From contig JBEAVE010000037.1 of NCBI GenBank assembly GCA_041161065.1, positions 1 to 16,483 of the forward strand: DNA of 16,483 bases, given 5' to 3'. The DNA comes from DYRG01 sp041161065. Its GTDB lineage: Bacteria > Pseudomonadota > Gammaproteobacteria > Beggiatoales > Beggiatoaceae. How positions within the stretch are numbered: the first letter of the stretch is position 1; each line of letters starts with the position of its first letter. The notes beneath the pieces were generated by a model. That model searched no databases and had not been told where the DNA came from. It saw only the letters and a program-made list of their open reading frames with translations. Position numbers and translations under genes: made by a program. Below are positions 13,293-16,483 of the stretch, piece by piece.

Positions 13293-14406
13293 AATGTGGT
13301 GACGGAGACTTTGTAATCGCTTGTTTGTTTTCAAAATCCACCCGAAATAGCAACATAATCATCCACAAACTTACCCATAAACTTGAACCGCCATAACTCA
13401 TCAACGGCAAGGTCAATCCTTTTGTTGGAAGCAACCCCATATTTACCCCCAAATTGATTGAAATTTGCACGGCTAATGTCAAACCCAATCCATAACTAAT
13501 CCATGCGGCGTAATTATGTTTTAATTGAACAGCAATTTGAGCAATGACAAATGATCGCCAAATGATGATGCTATATAACAAAATTACCGTTAAGCTGCCG
13601 ATTAATCCTAATTCTTCCGCTAAGATAGCGAAAATGAAATCGGTGTGTGTTTCGGGCAAATAATCCAATTTTTGCACGCTCGCACCTAATCCCACGCCAA
13701 ACCAACTTCCTCTCCCAATTGCAATCAACGATTGCGTGAGTTGAAATCCTTTGTTGAAAGGGTCTGCCCACGGATCGAGAAAGGCGGTTAAACGTTGCAA
13801 ACGATACGGCGCAATTAAAATCACCACAAATAAAACTGCACCCACTAATCCTAACCATAAAATGAATTGTCGCGCCGGCACGCCTCCTAAAAATAGCATT
13901 CCCAAAACCGCCCCAAATAAAACAACCGTTGCACCATAATCGGGTTCTAAAAGCAATAAAATTGAAATCACCACTAAAATTGCCATCGGTTTGATGAAAC
14001 CACTTAAAGATTCTTTGACTTCGGTATTTCTGCGAATTAAATAACCCGCCATAAATAACACAATAAAAATCTTCATAAATTCAGAGGGTTGTAATGAAAA
14101 CTTCCCAAAATTTAGCCACCGAATACTGCCTTTCACCTCGTGACCGAAAATTAACGTCGCAATTAAGAGCAAAATTCCAATAAATAAGAGAGAAACACTC
14201 CATTTCTCCCACGTTTCAATTTTGATTTGAAAAAGGGCAACGCAAGAAACCACACCAAAGAGTGCAAAACCGCTTTGTCGCCAGAAATAAAAGAAAGGAT
14301 CACCTGTTTTCTCTGCGAAAGGAATGGTGGTAGAAAAAACCATCACCAAACCTAATAACAACAGTGTTAAAGTTGCATTAAATAAATAGGTATCTAAACG
14401 AAACAT
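13291..14406 (-). CDS. ftsW: Septal peptidoglycan glycosyltransferase FtsW (SEDS family)
   Basis: FtsW polymerises lipid II at the septum with its partner PBP3/FtsI. The 371-residue product is a polytopic SEDS protein (about ten membrane segments). It carries the motifs SIRWLNFGKFSLQPSE (94-109), LDYLPETHTDFIFAILAEELG (248-267; D256 matches the catalytic Asp of the family) and GLLPTKGLTLPLMSYGGSS (324-342). NLGVNMGLLPTKGLTLPL and the absence of RodA-type features favour FtsW over RodA. It is about 40 residues shorter than E. coli FtsW, mainly at the N-terminus. The ATG overlaps the thyA stop in TAATG, so translation is probably coupled to thyA. Unusually, ftsW is not between murD and murG but in a thyA operon facing lpxC. 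Confidence 0.88.
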   Translation of the reverse strand: MFRLDTYLFNATLTLLLLGLVMVFSTTIPFAEKTGDPFFYFWRQSGFALFGVVSCVALFQIKIETWEKWSVSLLFIGILLLIATLIFGHEVKGSIRWLNFGKFSLQPSEFMKIFIVLFMAGYLIRRNTEVKESLSGFIKPMAILVVISILLLLEPDYGATVVLFGAVLGMLFLGGVPARQFILWLGLVGAVLFVVILIAPYRLQRLTAFLDPWADPFNKGFQLTQSLIAIGRGSWFGVGLGASVQKLDYLPETHTDFIFAILAEELGLIGSLTVILLYSIIIWRSFVIAQIAVQLKHNYAAWISYGLGLTLAVQISINLGVNMGLLPTKGLTLPLMSYGGSSLWVSLWMIMLLFRVDFENKQAITKSPSPH

Positions 14407-15185
14407 TAGACCGCAACGGGAGCTTTAATGGCAGGGTGAAATTGATAGTTCAAAATCTCAAAATCTTCGTATTGGTAATCAAAGATAGAAACGGGCTTTC
14501 TAGCGAATTTCAAAGTGGGTAATGCAAAGGTTTCACGGCTCAATTGCAAATTGACTTGTTCAAGGTGATTAGAATAGAGATGACAATCCCCGCCCGTCCA
14601 AATGAATTCGCCCGCTTTTAAGTTACATTGTTGCGCAATCATTTCAGTGAGCAACGAGTATGAAACAATATTAAACGGCACACCTAAAAACGCATCAGCA
14701 CTTCTTTGATAAAGCTGGCAAGAAAGCGTATTATTCACAACGTAAAATTGAAATAAAACATGACAAGGTGGAAGTGCCATTTGCTCTATTTCTCCAACAT
14801 TCCATGCGCTAACGATTAAACGACGAGAATCGGGATTGGTTTTTATTTCATTTATTAACCAAGCAATTTGATCAACGCCTCCAAAATCGCGCCATTGTTT
14901 GCCATAAATATAACCTAAATCACCGTTCTTATCTGCCCATTCATTCCATATTTTAACACCCTGTTCTTGAAGGTATTTTATGTTTGTATCGCCTTTCAAA
15001 AACCAAAGCAACTCATGAATTACGCTAGGCAAATGGATTTTTTTAGTGGTTACAACGGGCAAGCCTTTCGACAAATCAAAACGCATTTGATAACCAAAGG
15101 TGCTGATCGTATCAACACCTGTGCGATTTTCTTTGCGAATCCCTGTTTCTAAAATATAACGCAAGAAATCTAAATATTGTTTCAT
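14406..15185 (-). CDS. thyA: Thymidylate synthase
   Basis: ThyA makes dTMP from dUMP using 5,10-methylene-tetrahydrofolate, giving dihydrofolate. The 259-residue product is full length (E. coli 264). It has the phosphate-binding R21 (NRTGV), the GYIYGKQWR segment (91-99), the catalytic C141 (LPPCHVLFQF), and the nucleotide-binding QRSADAFLGVPFN (160-172; R161, D164, N172). The C-terminal ending HPAIKAPVAV is the family's closing segment. It starts 5 bp after the stop of the upstream reductase gene and overlaps ftsW by one base (TAATG), so the three genes form one operon. The Shine-Dalgarno is weak (AAAGAA), again pointing to coupling. Confidence 0.97.
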   Translation of the reverse strand: MKQYLDFLRYILETGIRKENRTGVDTISTFGYQMRFDLSKGLPVVTTKKIHLPSVIHELLWFLKGDTNIKYLQEQGVKIWNEWADKNGDLGYIYGKQWRDFGGVDQIAWLINEIKTNPDSRRLIVSAWNVGEIEQMALPPCHVLFQFYVVNNTLSCQLYQRSADAFLGVPFNIVSYSLLTEMIAQQCNLKAGEFIWTGGDCHLYSNHLEQVNLQLSRETFALPTLKFARKPVSIFDYQYEDFEILNYQFHPAIKAPVAV

Positions 15186-15190
15186 ATTCT

Positions 15191-16228
15191 TTAAGTCTTT
15201 GGGGGAGCAAAATCGAAAGAATCCGCAAAGAAATGTTCTGCATTTAACCCTCGTTTTTCAATGAAAGTTTGTTTTGCAGCATTCACCATAATTGGCGGAC
15301 CACACGCATAAACATCGTATTCGGATAAATCGGCGTAATCTTCTAAGATAGCTTCGTGAACAAAACCTGTTCGACCTTGCCAGTGTTCTTCCATTAAAGG
15401 TTCTGATAAAACAGGGGTATATTGAATATGAGAATGGTTTTTTACCCAGCTTTCTACGAGAGCATTTAAGTACAAATCTTTTTGAGCACGCGCGCCCCAG
15501 TAGAAATGAATGGGACGTTGGAAATTTGATTTCAACGTGTGTTCAATGACGCTTTTAATGGGAGCAAAGCCTGTTCCGCCTGCCAACATTAGAATGGGGC
15601 GTTCTGATTCTTCCCGCAAATAGAACTGTCCAAAAGGTCCTTCGATGCGTAAAATATCCTTTTCTTTCATTTGGTTAAAAACATGACCGGTGAAATTTCC
15701 ATTCGGAATTAAACGCACATGAAACTCTAAAATGCCGCCGCTTTCTTGAGGACAATTTGCTAATGAAAAGCTCCGTCGCTGTCCGTCGCGCAGCAAAAAA
15801 TCCACATATTGTCCGGCGAGAAAGCCAAACCGTTCTTTTTCGGGGATTTTTACGCCAACCAACATCACGTCATCGGCGAGTTTGCCCAATTGAACGACGC
15901 GACATGGAAGTTTTTTGATGTCGATATCGGCGAGGCGTTCGGGTTCGTGAACGTCGATGAGCAAGTCGCTTTCTGGCAACACTTGGCAAAGCAATAATTC
16001 CCCGTTTTTGGTGTCGATGCGGTCGAGTCCTTTGAGTTGATCGGGGTCGCCAAGATAGCGGATTTGCCCCTCCACGAGCTTGCCCACACACGATCCGCAG
16101 CTGCCGCCCCGACAACCGTAAGGCAACGTAACGCCTTGTCTTAACGCCGCTTCGAGCACGGTCTCGTTCGGTTTTACCTCAAAACAATGTCCCGCAGGAC
16201 GTGTACAAACTTGATAGGTCATCGTCAT
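15191..16228 (-). CDS. [2Fe-2S] / FAD / NAD(P)H oxidoreductase, CDP-6-deoxy-glucoseen reductase (AscD)-like
   Basis: This 345-residue electron-transfer flavoprotein joins a plant-type ferredoxin to a ferredoxin-NADP reductase module. The ferredoxin part (about 1-95) has C39-x4-C44-x2-C47 and C81. The FAD site is RRSFSLAN (151-158), and the NAD(P) domain has GGTGFAPI (217-224) and YACGPP (308-312). Relatives include AscD/DdhD and phenol-hydroxylase-type reductases. Many gammaproteobacteria carry such a gene without a sugar cluster, so its substrate here is unknown. Two start codons compete: ATG at 16228 with GGAA only 3 bases away, and ATG at 16222 with better spacing; the second gives 343 residues (MTYQVCTR). 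It is first in the operon with thyA and ftsW. Confidence 0.88.
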   Translation of the reverse strand: MTMTYQVCTRPAGHCFEVKPNETVLEAALRQGVTLPYGCRGGSCGSCVGKLVEGQIRYLGDPDQLKGLDRIDTKNGELLLCQVLPESDLLIDVHEPERLADIDIKKLPCRVVQLGKLADDVMLVGVKIPEKERFGFLAGQYVDFLLRDGQRRSFSLANCPQESGGILEFHVRLIPNGNFTGHVFNQMKEKDILRIEGPFGQFYLREESERPILMLAGGTGFAPIKSVIEHTLKSNFQRPIHFYWGARAQKDLYLNALVESWVKNHSHIQYTPVLSEPLMEEHWQGRTGFVHEAILEDYADLSEYDVYACGPPIMVNAAKQTFIEKRGLNAEHFFADSFDFAPPKT

Positions 16229-16267
16229 TTTTCCAAAAAAGTCTAATCACTTAAAAAAGTTGTGCGC

Positions 16268-16273
16268 TATAAT
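16268..16273 (+). promoter_or_regulatory. Candidate -10 box for the methyltransferase gene
   Basis: A perfect TATAAT lies 32 bases before the ATG at 16306, within the 77-bp divergent gap. No good -35 hexamer is seen at 16-18 bases, so activation by another factor or a weak promoter is possible. Confidence 0.4.
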
Positions 16274-16305
16274 GTCACGCACTTAAATCGGGCAAGTCTT
16301 ACAAA

Positions 16306-16483
16306 ATGCTGGAAAAAAATCAACTTTATTATGGCGATAATTTAGAAGTTTTGAGGAAATATCTCAAAGAAAATAGCATTGATCTGTGTTATATCGATCC
16401 GCCTTTTAACTCTAAAAGAAACTATAATCAAATTTATAACAACATTGGTTCAGAAGATAAAGCCCAATCTCAAGCATTTATTG
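16306..16483 (+). CDS. Site-specific DNA methyltransferase, N-terminal part (cut by window edge)
   Basis: The frame is open from ATG 16306 to the window end (59 codons). It begins MLEKNQLYYGDNLEVLRKYL and contains YIDPPFNSKRNY, the catalytic motif IV ([DNS]PP[YFW]) at 31-34. A catalytic motif this close to the N-terminus, after LYYGDN, is typical of N6-adenine or N4-cytosine methylases in which motif IV precedes the SAM-binding motif (beta class, type II or type III Mod-like). The rest, any target-recognition domain and any restriction partner lie outside. The codons are more AT-rich than those of the neighbouring core genes, which suits a horizontally moved restriction-modification system. 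No clear Shine-Dalgarno precedes the ATG. Confidence 0.85.
   Translation, partial: MLEKNQLYYGDNLEVLRKYLKENSIDLCYIDPPFNSKRNYNQIYNNIGSEDKAQSQAFI

Noticed and set aside
13291..14406. Assignment of the SEDS protein as RodA
   Set aside because: The QKLDYLPETHTDFIFAILAEELG and NMGLLPTKGLTLPLMSYGG segments and the RVDFEN tail match FtsW more closely. RodA remains a minor possibility.
15191..16228. Calling the reductase part of a deoxysugar (ascarylose-type) pathway
   Set aside because: No sugar-biosynthesis gene lies nearby, and similar reductases occur widely without such clusters.

Overview
The window looks like a piece of a gammaproteobacterial chromosome of moderate-to-low GC. The cell-division genes keep the gammaproteobacterial order ftsQ(remnant)-ftsA-ftsZ-lpxC, and GltD, UppP, FolC, LpxC, FtsW and ThyA all read as gammaproteobacterial proteins. 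The 'TNGANW...W...PC.W.GV.C' leucine-rich repeat (LRR) modules and the mobile-element debris suggest a filamentous sulfur oxidiser of the Beggiatoa/Thiothrix kind. That placement is an inference, not shown by the sequence.

Layout, left to right. (1) 1-118: end of an IS630-type element, including the first 18 codons of its transposase (minus strand). (2) 114-3833, minus: a very large secreted mosaic protein with two LRR modules, an InlB-like repeat, an Ig-like domain, a CLCA-type HEWGH metalloprotease and a degenerate VWA domain. Its C-terminus is cut off at the IS end. (3) 3940-4034: a 95-bp element bounded by perfect 14-bp inverted repeats, MITE-like. (4) 4043-5944, minus: uppP-sppA, a two-gene operon for undecaprenyl-PP recycling and an S49 membrane protease. 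(5) 6174-7598, plus: gltD without gltB, preceded by a possible 24-codon leader ORF. (6) 7723-8937: folC, which appears to use a CTG start. (7) 9008-9379: a thioredoxin with an unusual CQPC active site. (8) 9440-13239: the 3' end of a dcw cluster, consisting of a 5'-truncated ftsQ remnant, ftsA, ftsZ and lpxC. (9) 13291-16228, minus and convergent with lpxC: an operon of a [2Fe-2S]/FAD reductase, thyA and ftsW, with a TAATG overlap between the last two. (10) 16306-end, plus: the first 59 codons of a DNA methyltransferase.

Functionally the centre of the window serves envelope growth and division. UppP recycles the lipid carrier, FtsA/FtsZ/FtsW build the septum, and LpxC commits UDP-GlcNAc to lipid A. 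FolC and ThyA serve folate and dTMP supply, and GltD serves nitrogen assimilation. The accessory, rearranged parts are the left end (IS-truncated LRR-CLCA protein and MITE), the break that removed most of ftsQ and put trx beside it, and the AT-rich methyltransferase at the right edge. No intergenic stretch exceeds 300 bp. I saw no tRNA, rRNA or CRISPR array.
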